The translations under genes were made by a program, and so were the position numbers. Under the pieces are notes generated by a model. That model searched no databases. It was not told where the DNA came from and saw only the letters and a list, made by a program, of their open reading frames with translations. A stretch of 64,000 bases of DNA, from contig NZ_MUHE01000010.1 of assembly GCF_002217405.1 (NCBI RefSeq), positions 43,892-107,891 on the forward strand, written 5' to 3'. Below are positions 17,331 to 26,980 of this stretch, in pieces (within the stretch, counting starts at the first letter, position 1; each line of letters opens with the position of its first letter). This DNA comes from Flavobacterium psychrophilum DSM 3660 = ATCC 49418 (GTDB lineage: Bacteria; Bacteroidota; Bacteroidia; Flavobacteriales; Flavobacteriaceae).

Positions 17331-18434
17331 TTAAATCTTTAATTTCCAGATAAATTTTTTATTATAGTGTTTTATTTTAAAAAAATTGAAAAATAATGGG
17401 CGATTTAGAATAAAACGTCTTTTATATCTATCATATTTTTTTGGAGAATCTATAATTTCAAAATATTTATTTATTGTCTTAATCGTATTAAAGGATAGCA
17501 AAGTAAATATATAATGTTTGTTTTCTGTTAATAAAGATAGATAAGGTTTAGATCTTGGGTATTGGTTTTTCTTAAATTTATTATGAACAAGCTTTAAGGT
17601 GTTATTATTTATTTCTATAGTGTTTACTTCTTTTAAAATCAAGGTTTTAAAGTAAGTTAAATATATACCTATAATTTCTTTATAATTTTTAAATATAATA
17701 TTATTATAATATTTTTCGTTAATAATATCGAATGCTTTTAAAATATATATTATGTTTTGATCTTTTTTGTTATTTGTAATGGAATGAATGTTATTTGTGT
17801 GATAATAGTAAGTTTCCTTATTGCAAAATGAGATTTGTTTTGCTAAAAACCAGGTTTCAAAAAACCATAAATAATCTTCATGTAAAATTCCTTTTTTAAA
17901 TTGAAGCGAATTATCTTCTATGAATGTTTTACGATATATTTTATTCATTACCGTAACGCAATGTCCTTCTTCAATTATTTTCAGAATTATTTCCTTATTC
18001 AAATTTTTTAATGTGCCCTGAGTGTATTTAAAATGATGTGTTTCACCTAAAAATTCAGTTGTAAGAATGTTTCTCATTTGGGTTATTCCTACGACAAAAT
18101 CAGATTTGATATCAATTGAATTAATCAAATCCAGTATCGAATTTGAAGGTAATAAATCATCAGCATCAAGAAAAAAAATGTACTCTCCCTTAGCCAATTG
18201 AACGCCATTATTTCTTGAAGTTGATACCCCTTGATTCTCTTGATGGTGGTGAAAAAAGCGATTGTCTTTCTTTACCCAGTTATCTATTATATTTGAACTT
18301 TGATCTGTGCTACCATCATTAACAATTACACATTCCCAGTTTTTATACTCTTGATTAAAAACAGATTCTAATGTATTGTTTAAATAGTTTTCTCCGTTGT
18401 AACACGGAACTATTATGGATACTAAATTTTTCAT
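17331..18434 (-). CDS. Glycosyltransferase family 2
   Basis: The 367-residue enzyme has a GT-A fold start SIIVPCYNGENYLNNTLESV, INDGSTDQSS, and the metal-binding FFLDADDLL at about residue 93. The C-terminal 150 residues are very rich in Lys, Asn and Ile. There is no membrane segment, so it probably acts at the inner face of the cytoplasmic membrane on a lipid-linked glycan. Acceptor and sugar are unknown. It lies 50 bp downstream of the gmd/rmd-like pair and may use the GDP-deoxyhexose they make (inference). Confidence 0.88.
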   Translation of the reverse strand: MKNLVSIIVPCYNGENYLNNTLESVFNQEYKNWECVIVNDGSTDQSSNIIDNWVKKDNRFFHHHQENQGVSTSRNNGVQLAKGEYIFFLDADDLLPSNSILDLINSIDIKSDFVVGITQMRNILTTEFLGETHHFKYTQGTLKNLNKEIILKIIEEGHCVTVMNKIYRKTFIEDNSLQFKKGILHEDYLWFFETWFLAKQISFCNKETYYYHTNNIHSITNNKKDQNIIYILKAFDIINEKYYNNIIFKNYKEIIGIYLTYFKTLILKEVNTIEINNNTLKLVHNKFKKNQYPRSKPYLSLLTENKHYIFTLLSFNTIKTINKYFEIIDSPKKYDRYKRRFILNRPLFFNFFKIKHYNKKFIWKLKI

Positions 18435-18484
18435 AATTACAAGGGCGTTGTTGTAAATTTTTTTTTTGAACTAATTGGGGTTGT

Positions 18485-19378
18485 TTAAAAAAAAGATTTT
18501 AAAGTTTCTTTTATCGAAAAATCATCTGTTAAACTAATCATACCATTTAGTTTTTCAGGGGAACCGGATAATTTATATATTTCGTTGTTTCTTACAAAAG
18601 CTGGATTTATCTTAATTTCTAAATTATGTTTTGAAATTTCTTTGCAGGCATTTATAACTTCATCTAGCGAATGTGTTTTTCCAGAACATAAATTCACAAT
18701 TTCTGATAAAAAATCACTTATTGCTAACTTATGGTAGCATTCACAAATAAAATTTATCGAATTATATTCTCTATATACATTAATATTTCCCAGTTCTAAT
18801 ACGCTAGCTTTTTCTTTAAATGCTTTCGTGATTTTGGGTATTACAAAATTTACATTTTGTTCTGGTGCTGTATAATTAAACGGTCTTGTTATAATTATTG
18901 GTAGTGTGTCAAAATAAGTTTTGGCAACAAATTCCATAGCTAGTTTACTAATCCCATAATGATTTACGGGATTAGGACATAAAGCTTCTGAAAGTACTGT
19001 TTCAGTTTGGTTTCCGTAAACGGTTGCGCTACTTGCTATAATTATTTTGCGAATACTATCTTTCGATTCGTTTTTTATTGCTTCTAGCAGGTTTTGTGTT
19101 CCTATTACATTTACATCATACATTTCGTTAAGATTCTCATGTCCAACAAAAGATATTGCTGCAAGATGAATTACGATGCTTGGTTGAATTTCTTTTATAA
19201 TTGCACTTAGTTTTTCTTTTTCTAATAAGTTACAAATAAAGATATTAGGATTTTTACTTTTATTACTATTTGCTAAACCAAAAACTTCAAAGTTTTTATC
19301 GGCAAAATATTTAGAAAGATAAATTCCTGTAAAACCATTTATTCCAGTAATAAAAACTTTTTTAGAATGAGAATCCAT
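18485..19378 (-). CDS. rmd: NAD(P)-dependent epimerase/reductase, GDP-4-keto-6-deoxy-mannose reductase (RMD) type
   Basis: The 297-residue short-chain dehydrogenase has Rossmann motif [17 protein letters not shown] near the N-terminus, SSATVYGN and the active-site pair in [10 protein letters not shown] (Tyr-x3-Lys). It overlaps gmd by 17 bp, so the two are translationally coupled. After GMD makes GDP-4-keto-6-deoxymannose, RMD gives GDP-D-rhamnose, whereas a GDP-L-fucose synthase would give fucose. The N-terminal motif and the length resemble RMD more than fucose synthase (fcl), but the assignment rests on reading alone. Confidence 0.7.
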   Translation of the reverse strand: MDSHSKKVFITGINGFTGIYLSKYFADKNFEVFGLANSNKSKNPNIFICNLLEKEKLSAIIKEIQPSIVIHLAAISFVGHENLNEMYDVNVIGTQNLLEAIKNESKDSIRKIIIASSATVYGNQTETVLSEALCPNPVNHYGISKLAMEFVAKTYFDTLPIIITRPFNYTAPEQNVNFVIPKITKAFKEKASVLELGNINVYREYNSINFICECYHKLAISDFLSEIVNLCSGKTHSLDEVINACKEISKHNLEIKINPAFVRNNEIYKLSGSPEKLNGMISLTDDFSIKETLKSFF

Positions 19379-20396
19379 TTGTGTTTCTTCTTATATCGGC
19401 TTCCACCATTATTGAGCAAAGTTTTTCTAAGCTTGTTTTAGGATGCCAGTTTAATAAATCATTTGCTTTTTTTGCATCACCAATTAACAATTCTACTTCT
19501 GAAGGTCTGAAAAATGCTGGGTTAATTTGAACTAATAATTCATTAGTTTTTTGATTAAAACCTTTTTCGTCGACACCTTGACCTTTCCAAACTAGATCGA
19601 CGCCAATTTGTTTGAAAGAAAGTTCTACAAAAGTTTTAACAGTAAATGTTTTATTGGTTGCTAAAACAAAAGTCTCTGCATCCTTGTATTGTAACATTTT
19701 ATACATTCCTTCTACATATTCTTTGGCATAACCCCAATCTCTTTGTGCATCTAAATTTCCTAATTCTAATATAGATTGTTTTTTAAGAGATATTTTAGCA
19801 ACGGTATCTGTAATTTTTCTTGTTACAAATTCCCTTCCTCTTAAGGGCGATTCGTGGTTAAATAAAATACCACTTACACCAAAAATATCATAACTTTCTC
19901 TATAGTTTATTGTTGCCCAGTGTGCAAAAAGTTTCGAAAAACCATAAGGACTTCTTGGGTAAAAAGGGGTGTCCTCGGTTTGTGGTACTTGTTGTACTTT
20001 ACCAAACATTTCTGAGGTACTGGCTTGATAAAATCTAATTTTAGGATTAATTATTCTAATAGCTTCTAATAAATGTAAAGCCCCAATTCCGGTTGTTTGT
20101 GCCGTAGAAATTGGTTGATCAAAAGATACCCCTACAAAACTTTGTGCTGCTAAATTATAAATTTCGTCTGGCTGAACTTTGTCTATTAGTCGGATATTGC
20201 TCGTTTGGTCATTTAAATCATATTCTAGTAAATGCAAATTTGGATTGTTTTGAATTCCTAATTCTTCAATTCTCCAGAAATTCATAGAACTAGAACGTCT
20301 ATATGTCCCGTAAACTTCATATCCTTTGCTTAAAAGTAATTCAGCTAAATATGCACCATCTTGTCCTGTAATACCTGTTATGATTGCTTTTTTCAT
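19362..20396 (-). CDS. gmd: GDP-mannose 4,6-dehydratase
   Basis: The 344-residue enzyme starts [20 protein letters not shown] (NADP-binding, residues 2-21). It has [21 protein letters not shown], the catalytic STSEMFG and [15 protein letters not shown] (Tyr-x3-Lys), and [17 protein letters not shown]. All are diagnostic for GMD. It converts GDP-mannose to GDP-4-keto-6-deoxymannose, using NADP(H) as internal cofactor. It is the first gene of the gmd-rmd-glycosyltransferase unit on the minus strand. A TACTTTTG box lies 36 bp upstream. Confidence 0.96.
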   Translation of the reverse strand: MKKAIITGITGQDGAYLAELLLSKGYEVYGTYRRSSSMNFWRIEELGIQNNPNLHLLEYDLNDQTSNIRLIDKVQPDEIYNLAAQSFVGVSFDQPISTAQTTGIGALHLLEAIRIINPKIRFYQASTSEMFGKVQQVPQTEDTPFYPRSPYGFSKLFAHWATINYRESYDIFGVSGILFNHESPLRGREFVTRKITDTVAKISLKKQSILELGNLDAQRDWGYAKEYVEGMYKMLQYKDAETFVLATNKTFTVKTFVELSFKQIGVDLVWKGQGVDEKGFNQKTNELLVQINPAFFRPSEVELLIGDAKKANDLLNWHPKTSLEKLCSIMVEADIRRNTNGFSF

Positions 20397-20431
20397 GTAT
20401 ATATATTAAATTTTTATTAACTGCTTTTATG

Positions 20432-20439
20432 CAAAAGTA
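20432..20439 (-). promoter_or_regulatory. Candidate -7 box for gmd (TACTTTTG)
   Basis: The minus strand reads TACTTTTG, 35 bp upstream of the gmd start. It lies in the 161-bp divergent gap shared with the glycosyltransferase at 20558. Confidence 0.4.
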
Positions 20440-20520
20440 CATTTTTTTAAAACAACCCGAAAAAGAATTAATCAAAAGTATATCTTTGTCCCTGAAGTTT
20501 TATTAAAAGGTAATTTAAAT

Positions 20521-20528
20521 TACTTTTG
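20521..20528 (+). promoter_or_regulatory. Candidate -7 box (TACTTTTG) for the GT4 gene
   Basis: The plus strand reads TACTTTTG 29 bp before the ATG at 20558. A second match, TATCTTTG, is at 20481-20488. The identical octamer serves as the candidate box for divergent gmd, so the two units could be balanced. Confidence 0.4.
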
Positions 20529-20557
20529 CATTTGTTTTTTTGTAAATTATTTTAACT

Positions 20558-21844
20558 ATGAAAGAGAAAATTGGCGTTAACGTTTTTGGATATATAAATG
20601 GTGAATTTGGTCTAGGTGAAGCCGTAAGATTACTAATAAAAGCTATGCAAAGCGTAGATATTCCAGTAGCATTAATAAATTTAGACATAAAAACAAATCA
20701 TCGTCACGAAGATAAGACTTTCGAAAACTTTACAAAAGAAGCTCCTTATTCAATAAATTTAGTGTTATTAGGACCAGGAGAGGCAAGCTTACCGCTAACT
20801 TATTTTGAGGATTCTGGCTTGTTTAAAAATAAATACAATATCTATTATTTAAATTGGGAGTCTGAATATTTCCCTCAGGAATATGTAGATAATATTAGCT
20901 TTTTTGATGAAATTTGGGTGCCTGCAAAATATTGTCAAAATGTAATTTCTAAGGTTACTAACATACCAGTAACGGTTATTCATTATCCTATTGAAATTGT
21001 AATACCAGATACAATCGATGAGGAAGCCGAAAAATTCTATGATAAATCAAGTTTTAATTTTTTATTTATTTTCGATTACAACAGTACACTCGAAAGAAAA
21101 AATCCTATAAATTTAATTAAAGCATTCAAAAAAGCATTTGACAAGCACGATAAAACAGTTTCGCTAACGATCAAAACCTCTAGAGCTACTAGGTTTGCAA
21201 AAGAAAAATTAAAATTATTGGAGGAAATAGAAGGGTTTGAAAATATAAATATTGTAGAAAAAATATTCGAGAAATACACTTTACATAACATTATAAAAGG
21301 TTGCGATAGTTATGTTTCTCTTCACCGTTCAGAAGGATTTGGTCTCACCATGGCCGAAGCTATGTTTTTTGGGAAACCAGTTATAGCAACGGGTTACTCA
21401 GGGAATCTAGAATTTATGAATAATGAAAATAGCTTTTTAGTTGATTATAAAACCTGTACAGTAGATTCAAAAATCATCAATTATGACAAAAATACGATTT
21501 GGTCTGATCCTGATTTTGAGTACATGGGAGAATTAATGAAAAGAGTAAAAGAAAATTCAACTGCGATTAAAGAAATTGCAAATAAAGGTAATGAAACAAT
21601 ACTAAATGAGTTCTCAACTATAAAAATAGGGAATGAAATTAAAACTAAAATAGAGTCAATATTAGAGAATTTTAGAATAGATCCAATCAAAAACGGATAC
21701 ATTTCTGTTTATTTAGAAAATATAAAACTAAAGGAAGAACTTCGTCTCGTTTATAAAAGCAAGTTAATTACTACAATATTAGATGTTAAACTATACTTTA
21801 GAAATAGAAAATTAAAACGTAAAAATAAAAATAAAAATAAATAA
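20558..21844 (+). CDS. Glycosyltransferase family 4 (GT-B fold)
   Basis: The 428-residue protein begins GVNVFGYINGEFGLGEAVRLL, a typical glycine-rich acceptor-domain loop of GT4 enzymes. It carries the donor-site motif HRSEGFGLTMAEAM followed by GKPVIATGYSGN (about residues 250-285). The C-terminus is strongly basic (RNRKLKRKNKNKNK), compatible with peripheral membrane binding. Sugar specificity is unknown. It is transcribed divergently from gmd and convergently with the GT2 gene at 21902. Confidence 0.9.
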   Translation: MKEKIGVNVFGYINGEFGLGEAVRLLIKAMQSVDIPVALINLDIKTNHRHEDKTFENFTKEAPYSINLVLLGPGEASLPLTYFEDSGLFKNKYNIYYLNWESEYFPQEYVDNISFFDEIWVPAKYCQNVISKVTNIPVTVIHYPIEIVIPDTIDEEAEKFYDKSSFNFLFIFDYNSTLERKNPINLIKAFKKAFDKHDKTVSLTIKTSRATRFAKEKLKLLEEIEGFENINIVEKIFEKYTLHNIIKGCDSYVSLHRSEGFGLTMAEAMFFGKPVIATGYSGNLEFMNNENSFLVDYKTCTVDSKIINYDKNTIWSDPDFEYMGELMKRVKENSTAIKEIANKGNETILNEFSTIKIGNEIKTKIESILENFRIDPIKNGYISVYLENIKLKEELRLVYKSKLITTILDVKLYFRNRKLKRKNKNKNK

Positions 21845-21901
21845 AAGCGTAATTTTTTACGAATGTTTTTTTTTGTTGGTTAAAAATGAGATATTCATTT
21901 T

Positions 21902-22867
21902 CTAACTAAATTGACGTTTTTTTAATAGTTTATCTGTAAAATTTAATAAACTGGTTTTAATAAAATATCTTTTCTTCATTTCAAATTTTGTGTTATTAAT
22001 TAATTCTTTTAGTTCTAATAAAACGAAGCCAAATCGATTGTCTAAATTTGTTTGAAAAGCTAAAAAAGTTTCTATTTGATTGTATGAATTAATGATTTTT
22101 TTCAATCTTTTTTTATAACCATAAAATGATATTTCATAATTTTTATAATCAAAAATCTCTGTTAGTAATAATTTTTCTTTTTGGGTTTCATTAAAAAAAA
22201 CACCTCCAACTTGTTGATTATTATGAATTCTATAGTAAAAATATTTTTCATTCAACATTTCAAAAGCATTATTATTGCTAGAAACTAATGCAATCCATTC
22301 ATCATGATGAAAATTTTTCATTATTGGAAAAGGTATTATTTCGGGTATGATTTTTTTTCTGAAAGCCATTGAAGCTCCAGTTGCAATATTTTCTAAATAA
22401 CTAATCATATTGAAATAATTATAATCGATATTTTTTTCTCTTAAAAATTGAGGTACATCCCAAATTGCATATTTATCATGAACAATTCCTCTTTCGTCGA
22501 TGCAATAACCGTTTGATGCTAATGCATCAATTTTAGGGTTATTATTAAAATATTCAGCATATTTTTCTACTTTAATTTCTACCCAAAAATCATCTTGATC
22601 TGACAGAAAAATAATATCACCAGTACATAAAGTAATTGCTTTTTCGAAATTTTTTACACTGCGAAGATTTTGTTCATTAATATAAATCTTAAATAAACCA
22701 GGATTTGTCGAAGAATAATGATTTAAAATTTCGACAGTTTTGTCGGATGAACAATCATCGCAAACTATAATTTCGTCAACTTTTTTTGTTTGGTTTAAAA
22801 TAGAATCTAATTGTTCCTTAATATATTTCTCACCATTATATGTGCATAATGCTACCGATGTTTTCAT
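21902..22867 (-). CDS. Glycosyltransferase family 2 (SDQDDFW type)
   Basis: The 321-residue GT-A protein starts SVALCTYNGEKYIKEQLDSI, then CDDCSSDKT and IIFLSDQDDFW (about 95), the metal-binding motif typical of rhamnosyltransferase-like GT2 enzymes. NFHHDEWIAL is likely the acceptor side. The rhamnosyl link is suggestive only, since it rests on the SDQDD motif and the nearby gmd/rmd genes. It starts 4 bp after the preceding gene's stop at 22872, so the two are one operon. Confidence 0.88.
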   Translation of the reverse strand: MKTSVALCTYNGEKYIKEQLDSILNQTKKVDEIIVCDDCSSDKTVEILNHYSSTNPGLFKIYINEQNLRSVKNFEKAITLCTGDIIFLSDQDDFWVEIKVEKYAEYFNNNPKIDALASNGYCIDERGIVHDKYAIWDVPQFLREKNIDYNYFNMISYLENIATGASMAFRKKIIPEIIPFPIMKNFHHDEWIALVSSNNNAFEMLNEKYFYYRIHNNQQVGGVFFNETQKEKLLLTEIFDYKNYEISFYGYKKRLKKIINSYNQIETFLAFQTNLDNRFGFVLLELKELINNTKFEMKKRYFIKTSLLNFTDKLLKKRQFS

Positions 22868-22871
22868 TTAT

Positions 22872-23849
22872 TTATATTTTGAAAATAGTATTCACCCAAT
22901 TGTCTAAAGAATATTGGTAATAAATTTTATCAGAAAGTGGTTCGTAATTGGTTTCAAAAAAACATTTATCAAAATCATAGTTTTCATTTTCTAATACTAA
23001 AATATTATTAGGGTTATAAAAATTATAAGTCTTAATATTTTTGTTATTTGTAATTAGTTTTTTCTGAAAAGCCATGGCTTCAAAAACTCTAAAGCTAAGC
23101 CCTGATTGGTTATCTCTAACTAAATCGAGTATGGTTTGTGTTTGTGCATATAATTTTTTTAAATCATTTTGTTTGATGCGATTTCTCTTGAATTCGATTC
23201 CTAATATTTTCGATGAAAAAACATTTTTTAATTTATATAAACTCGTTTTTTTTCCTACAATTATAAATTTATAACTCACTTTTATTTTCTCGAAAGCTTG
23301 TTTTAGCAACATGACTTTCTCCAGTCTATTGTCAAAAGAAGCAATGTATAAAACCTGATTTTTAATCGAAAGACCATCGGTTATAGGTTGTTTTTCGAGA
23401 TAATTATAATTTGTTGTTTCTTTAAAACCATATTTTTTTACATCTCCTTTATCGAAGGAGTATATTTCGTTAAATACGCCATGTAACAAATGCTCGATAG
23501 GGCATCTTTCTACGCTGTCATATAAATAGGCAATATATTTAGGTGTAAATTTTTTTATTTTCTGATGGTATTCTAAACTAATAACTTCAGGATTTATGAC
23601 TAGGATTTGATCTTGAAAACCTTTTTCTTCAAGCATTTTTATAATATGTTCCTGACGTTTTTTTATCTTAGGATTTTTTCCAAGTACTATTTTACTAAAT
23701 GTGTTAATAATTCTTGTACCTATATTTTTATGCTTAAAACCACCAATTTTTATGTGAAAAGAATCAATACCTTTTTCATTTAATTTATCAACTATGTGTT
23801 TGTCGTAGTTCCAGTGGTCAAAACTAATGATGCAAATTTTTTGAGACAT
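22872..23849 (-). CDS. Glycosyltransferase-like protein (CgeB/GT-B type)
   Basis: The 325-residue soluble protein has an N-terminal ICIISFDHWNYDKHIVDKL, a central YIAYLYDSVERCP and SFDKGDVKKYGFK, and a C-terminal GT-B-like SGLSFRVFEAMAFQKKLITNN (about 255-275). The C-terminal part has the glutamate-bearing EAMA segment expected for nucleotide-sugar binding. It resembles CgeB-like or lipopolysaccharide-core glycosyltransferases. I cannot name a product or substrate. It is the first gene of a two-gene unit with the GT2 gene 21902-22867 and has a good promoter. Confidence 0.7.
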   Translation of the reverse strand: MSQKICIISFDHWNYDKHIVDKLNEKGIDSFHIKIGGFKHKNIGTRIINTFSKIVLGKNPKIKKRQEHIIKMLEEKGFQDQILVINPEVISLEYHQKIKKFTPKYIAYLYDSVERCPIEHLLHGVFNEIYSFDKGDVKKYGFKETTNYNYLEKQPITDGLSIKNQVLYIASFDNRLEKVMLLKQAFEKIKVSYKFIIVGKKTSLYKLKNVFSSKILGIEFKRNRIKQNDLKKLYAQTQTILDLVRDNQSGLSFRVFEAMAFQKKLITNNKNIKTYNFYNPNNILVLENENYDFDKCFFETNYEPLSDKIYYQYSLDNWVNTIFKI

Positions 23850-23869
23850 TTTTAAATTTTATAACCTAA

Positions 23870-23902
23870 CAAAGGTATTAATATTTTTTGCTAAAGTAAC
23901 AA
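23870..23902 (-). promoter_or_regulatory. Bacteroidota-type promoter (TTG - 22 bp - TACCTTTG)
   Basis: The minus strand has TTG (23902-23900), a 22-bp spacer and TACCTTTG (23877-23870), matching both halves of the flavobacterial promoter consensus. It lies 21 bp upstream of the start at 23849 and should drive the two glycosyltransferase genes. Confidence 0.6.
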
Positions 23903-24097
23903 GCCAAAAAGGCAATTTTATAAAAAGGTCTAGTTTATTAATTTACTCTACTACTTATTTTTTGTTACAAAAATTAAAAACATAATAAGTTAGTGTGGTA
24001 GGTCTTTGCGGGCTTAAAACTTGATGACTTTCGACTTTAATTTTACTTTTTTTAATTATTTTTTTGAAATCAGAATATTTAAAATCTAAAATTAGTC

Positions 24098-24105
24098 TAT
24101 TTTTG
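24098..24105 (+). promoter_or_regulatory. Candidate -7 box (TATTTTTG) for the kinase-deacetylase operon
   Basis: TATTTTTG lies 17 bp before the ATG at 24123, the first gene of a tight five-gene unit. No ideal -33 TTG is seen. Confidence 0.4.
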
Positions 24106-24122
24106 TTTTTCAAAATATATTT

Positions 24123-24845
24123 ATGAATAACGAATTGCTCAACATTATTACCAATTTTGATTCTTTAGGGAGCGATTTTGTAATAGGTAAAAGAAATAAA
24201 ATAAAAACAATACCTTATAATGATATAATTTTAAATGTAAAATCATTTAAAATCCCCTTTTTTTTTAACGGAATTGTGTACAAATTTTTCAGAAAATCTA
24301 AAGCAGAACGTTCTTATAACTATGCCAAAATATTATCAGAGAAAGGAATTGGAACACCTAATCCTATTGGTTTTTATGAAAATAAATCTGCCTTTAGATT
24401 ATTAGATAGTTATTATATTTGCGAGCATTTATCGCCAGATTATGTTTTTAAAGATTTATTTAATACTCCAAATGAAAACTTAGATGATATACTAAAGCAA
24501 TTTACATACTTTACATTCAATCTGCATGAAAGAGGTATCGAATTTTTAGATCATTCTTCTGGAAATACACTCTTAAAAAAAGTTAGTCAAGATAAATATG
24601 AGTTTTATTTGGTAGATTTAAATAGAATGAAATTTCATAAAGAAATGGATTTTAAGACCCGAATGAAAAATTTTAATCGTATCACACCTAGTGAAGCGAT
24701 GATAAAAATTATAAGTTTTGAATACGCAAAATTATACGGAAAACCTGAAGAAGAAACCTTTCAATTAATGTGGAAATATGCTTCGGAGTTTCAAGAAAAA
24801 GCAAGAAGAAAAATTAGGTTAAAGAAGAAACTAGGTATTAAATAG
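24123..24845 (+). CDS. Lipopolysaccharide kinase-like protein (WaaP/InaA/Kdo kinase superfamily)
   Basis: The 240-residue protein has a protein-kinase-like fold. It shows FRKSKAERSYNYAKILSEKG (ATP-lobe helix, about 55-75), a catalytic loop LHERGIEFLDHSSGNTLL (Asp-x4-Asn, about 140-155) and a DFG-equivalent YLVDLNRMKF (about 167-176). WaaP and KdkA enzymes phosphorylate heptose or Kdo in lipid A-core. The target here is unknown. It is the first gene of a unit with DUF2029, GT2, deacetylase and GT2 genes, separated by gaps of 9 bp or less, which points to a common role in surface glycan assembly. Confidence 0.8.
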   Translation: MNNELLNIITNFDSLGSDFVIGKRNKIKTIPYNDIILNVKSFKIPFFFNGIVYKFFRKSKAERSYNYAKILSEKGIGTPNPIGFYENKSAFRLLDSYYICEHLSPDYVFKDLFNTPNENLDDILKQFTYFTFNLHERGIEFLDHSSGNTLLKKVSQDKYEFYLVDLNRMKFHKEMDFKTRMKNFNRITPSEAMIKIISFEYAKLYGKPEEETFQLMWKYASEFQEKARRKIRLKKKLGIK

Positions 24846-24854
24846 ACTGTTAGT

Positions 24855-26039
24855 ATGAATAATTTTTTTAGAAACATTTTTAAGCATCCTTTTTTTACAG
24901 ATAAAAAATATATTATAGCAATATGGCTTCTTGTTACCATTGTTTCTGTTGTAAAACAGTTATTTATTGGTAGATACAATAATTATAAAATTTTTAAGGC
25001 AGTTTATTTTCATACCATAAATAAGCTTCCTTTATATAGTGAATATCCTTCTGAATATTTCGATCACAATCATTACGGACCAGTTTTTAGTTTGCTAATC
25101 GCTCCCTTTGCTATGCTACCAGATTGTGTTGGAATAGTGCTATGGGGAATTTTTAATGCCTCAGTTTTAGTATGGGCAATTACAAAACTACCACTAAAAC
25201 AAACTCAAATAGCAGCTGTTTTATGGATCTGTTTTCATGAGTTTCTAACTACTTTGTTAGGGCTTCAGTTTAATCCTTTAATGACCGCACTTATTATACT
25301 TTCCTTTGTATATGTAGATAAAGAAAAAGTTTTTTGGGCAGCTTTTTTTATAGTTTTAGGAGTATTTGTTAAATTGTATGGTATTGTTGGGTTGGCATTT
25401 TTCTTTTTTACCAAAGATAAAATTAAGTTTATAGCATCCTTAATCTTCTGGAGCGTTATCCTTTTTGCGCTTCCTATGCTTATTTCATCTCCAGACTATA
25501 TTATTCAAACTTATCAGCAATGGTTTTACGATATTATTGATAAAAACACCGAAAACACAAACTTAACTTCCTATCAAGATATCTGTTTAATGGGAATGGT
25601 TCGACGATTTATGCAAGACAGCAACATTTCAAACCTACCCTTTTTATTTAGCGGAATTATATTATTTGGGTTGCAATATTTGAGAATAAAACAATACAAA
25701 GAAAAAGGATTTAGATTAATGCTATTAGCTTCGGTATTAATATTTACAGTTATTTTTAGTACAGGATCAGAATCACCAACCTATATTATTGCATTTCTAG
25801 GCGTTGCAATTTGGTTTGTTATTCAGCCCAAACCAATATCAAAATTTCATGTATTCTTATTTGTTTTTGCTATGATTTTAACAAGTTTATCTCCATCAGA
25901 TTTAATGCCTAAATTTTTAAGAGAAAATTATATTCGTCCTTATGCACTAAAAGCCTTGCCTTGTGTGCTTATCTGGATTGCTATAATTTATGAAATGCTA
26001 ACCAAGCAATTTAATAAATACCGTTCTATAACAACTTAA
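24855..26039 (+). CDS. DUF2029 / GT87-like polyprenol-phosphate mannosyltransferase family membrane protein
   Basis: The 394-residue protein has around ten membrane helices. A periplasmic loop carries SEYPSEYFDHNHYGPVFS near residue 60, the acidic loop characteristic of GT-C enzymes of the GT87 type, which use polyprenyl-phosphate mannose or glucose. The next gene encodes a dolichol-phosphate mannose synthase-like GT2, exactly the partner that would make such a donor. I therefore infer that the pair adds a hexose to a lipid-linked or lipid A-linked glycan on the outer face of the inner membrane. Confidence 0.75.
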   Translation: MNNFFRNIFKHPFFTDKKYIIAIWLLVTIVSVVKQLFIGRYNNYKIFKAVYFHTINKLPLYSEYPSEYFDHNHYGPVFSLLIAPFAMLPDCVGIVLWGIFNASVLVWAITKLPLKQTQIAAVLWICFHEFLTTLLGLQFNPLMTALIILSFVYVDKEKVFWAAFFIVLGVFVKLYGIVGLAFFFFTKDKIKFIASLIFWSVILFALPMLISSPDYIIQTYQQWFYDIIDKNTENTNLTSYQDICLMGMVRRFMQDSNISNLPFLFSGIILFGLQYLRIKQYKEKGFRLMLLASVLIFTVIFSTGSESPTYIIAFLGVAIWFVIQPKPISKFHVFLFVFAMILTSLSPSDLMPKFLRENYIRPYALKALPCVLIWIAIIYEMLTKQFNKYRSITT

Positions 26040-26041
26040 AA

Positions 26042-26980
26042 ATGAGTTTAAATAATAAAATATCTATTGTTATACCCTGTTTTAATGAATCACTAAATAT
26101 TTCAAAAATCATCAATGAAATTGAAAATGTTTTTGCCGAAATTACTTATGATTTCGAATTAATTTTTGTAGATGACGGAAGTATAGACGATTCTGTTTCA
26201 ATTCTAAAAACAGAAGCCGAAAATAAATCATTTGTAAAATATATAGAATTTTCTAGAAATTTTGGAAAAGACCAAGCCCTAAAAGCTGGAATTGATATAG
26301 CAAAAGGAGACGCATTAGTAACTATTGATGCCGATTTGCAGCACCCACCAGCATTAATCAAAGAAATGATTAAAAAATGGGAAAACGGTTACGAAGTAAT
26401 TTATGCTTTTAGGAAAGAAAATAACCCAGATGCCAGTTTTAAAAACAGAATAGGTTCGAAAGTATTTTATAAATTAGTAAATTATTTGTCTGATATTAAT
26501 TTAGAAAATGGTATTGCAGATTACCGATTGATGGATAAAAAAGTAATAAAATCATTAAAAAATATTAATGAATACGAACTTTTTTTACGAGGAATGGTCA
26601 AATGGATTGGATTTAAACAAATAGGAATCCCTTATATCCCAGAGCAACGCTTTGCAGGCGAAAGTACTTACTCTATAAAATCACTTATAAAATTAGCCTT
26701 GCATGGCATAACTTCCTTTAGCACAAAACCTTTGTATTTGTCTATATATTTAGGTTTTTTGTTGTCAGGAATCGGATTTTTGTTCTATTGTACTTATGTT
26801 TTTTATAGCCTTTTTTATAGTTTAGCCATTTCTGGATGGGCATCGGTAATTTTTACCATCGTATTTTTCGGAGGATTAAATCTAATAGTTTTAGGTATTG
26901 TAGGAATTTATGTAGGTAAAATTTTTATGCAATCTAAAGGTCGTCCCAATTATCTAATTAAAGAAACAAATTATAAATAA
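26042..26980 (+). CDS. Polyprenol-phosphate glycosyltransferase (DPM1/GtrB-like GT2)
   Basis: The 312-residue protein has a GT-A catalytic domain: ISIVIPCFNESLNISKII, FVDDGSIDDS, the FSRNFGKDQALKAGID loop, metal motif TIDADLQHPP (about residue 95) and IADYRLMDKKV. Two C-terminal membrane helices (235-262 and 270-295) follow. Such enzymes transfer a sugar from GDP- or UDP-sugar to undecaprenyl phosphate. It starts 2 bp after the GT87-like gene and its stop overlaps the next start by one base (TAATG), so translation is coupled. Confidence 0.9.
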   Translation: MSLNNKISIVIPCFNESLNISKIINEIENVFAEITYDFELIFVDDGSIDDSVSILKTEAENKSFVKYIEFSRNFGKDQALKAGIDIAKGDALVTIDADLQHPPALIKEMIKKWENGYEVIYAFRKENNPDASFKNRIGSKVFYKLVNYLSDINLENGIADYRLMDKKVIKSLKNINEYELFLRGMVKWIGFKQIGIPYIPEQRFAGESTYSIKSLIKLALHGITSFSTKPLYLSIYLGFLLSGIGFLFYCTYVFYSLFYSLAISGWASVIFTIVFFGGLNLIVLGIVGIYVGKIFMQSKGRPNYLIKETNYK

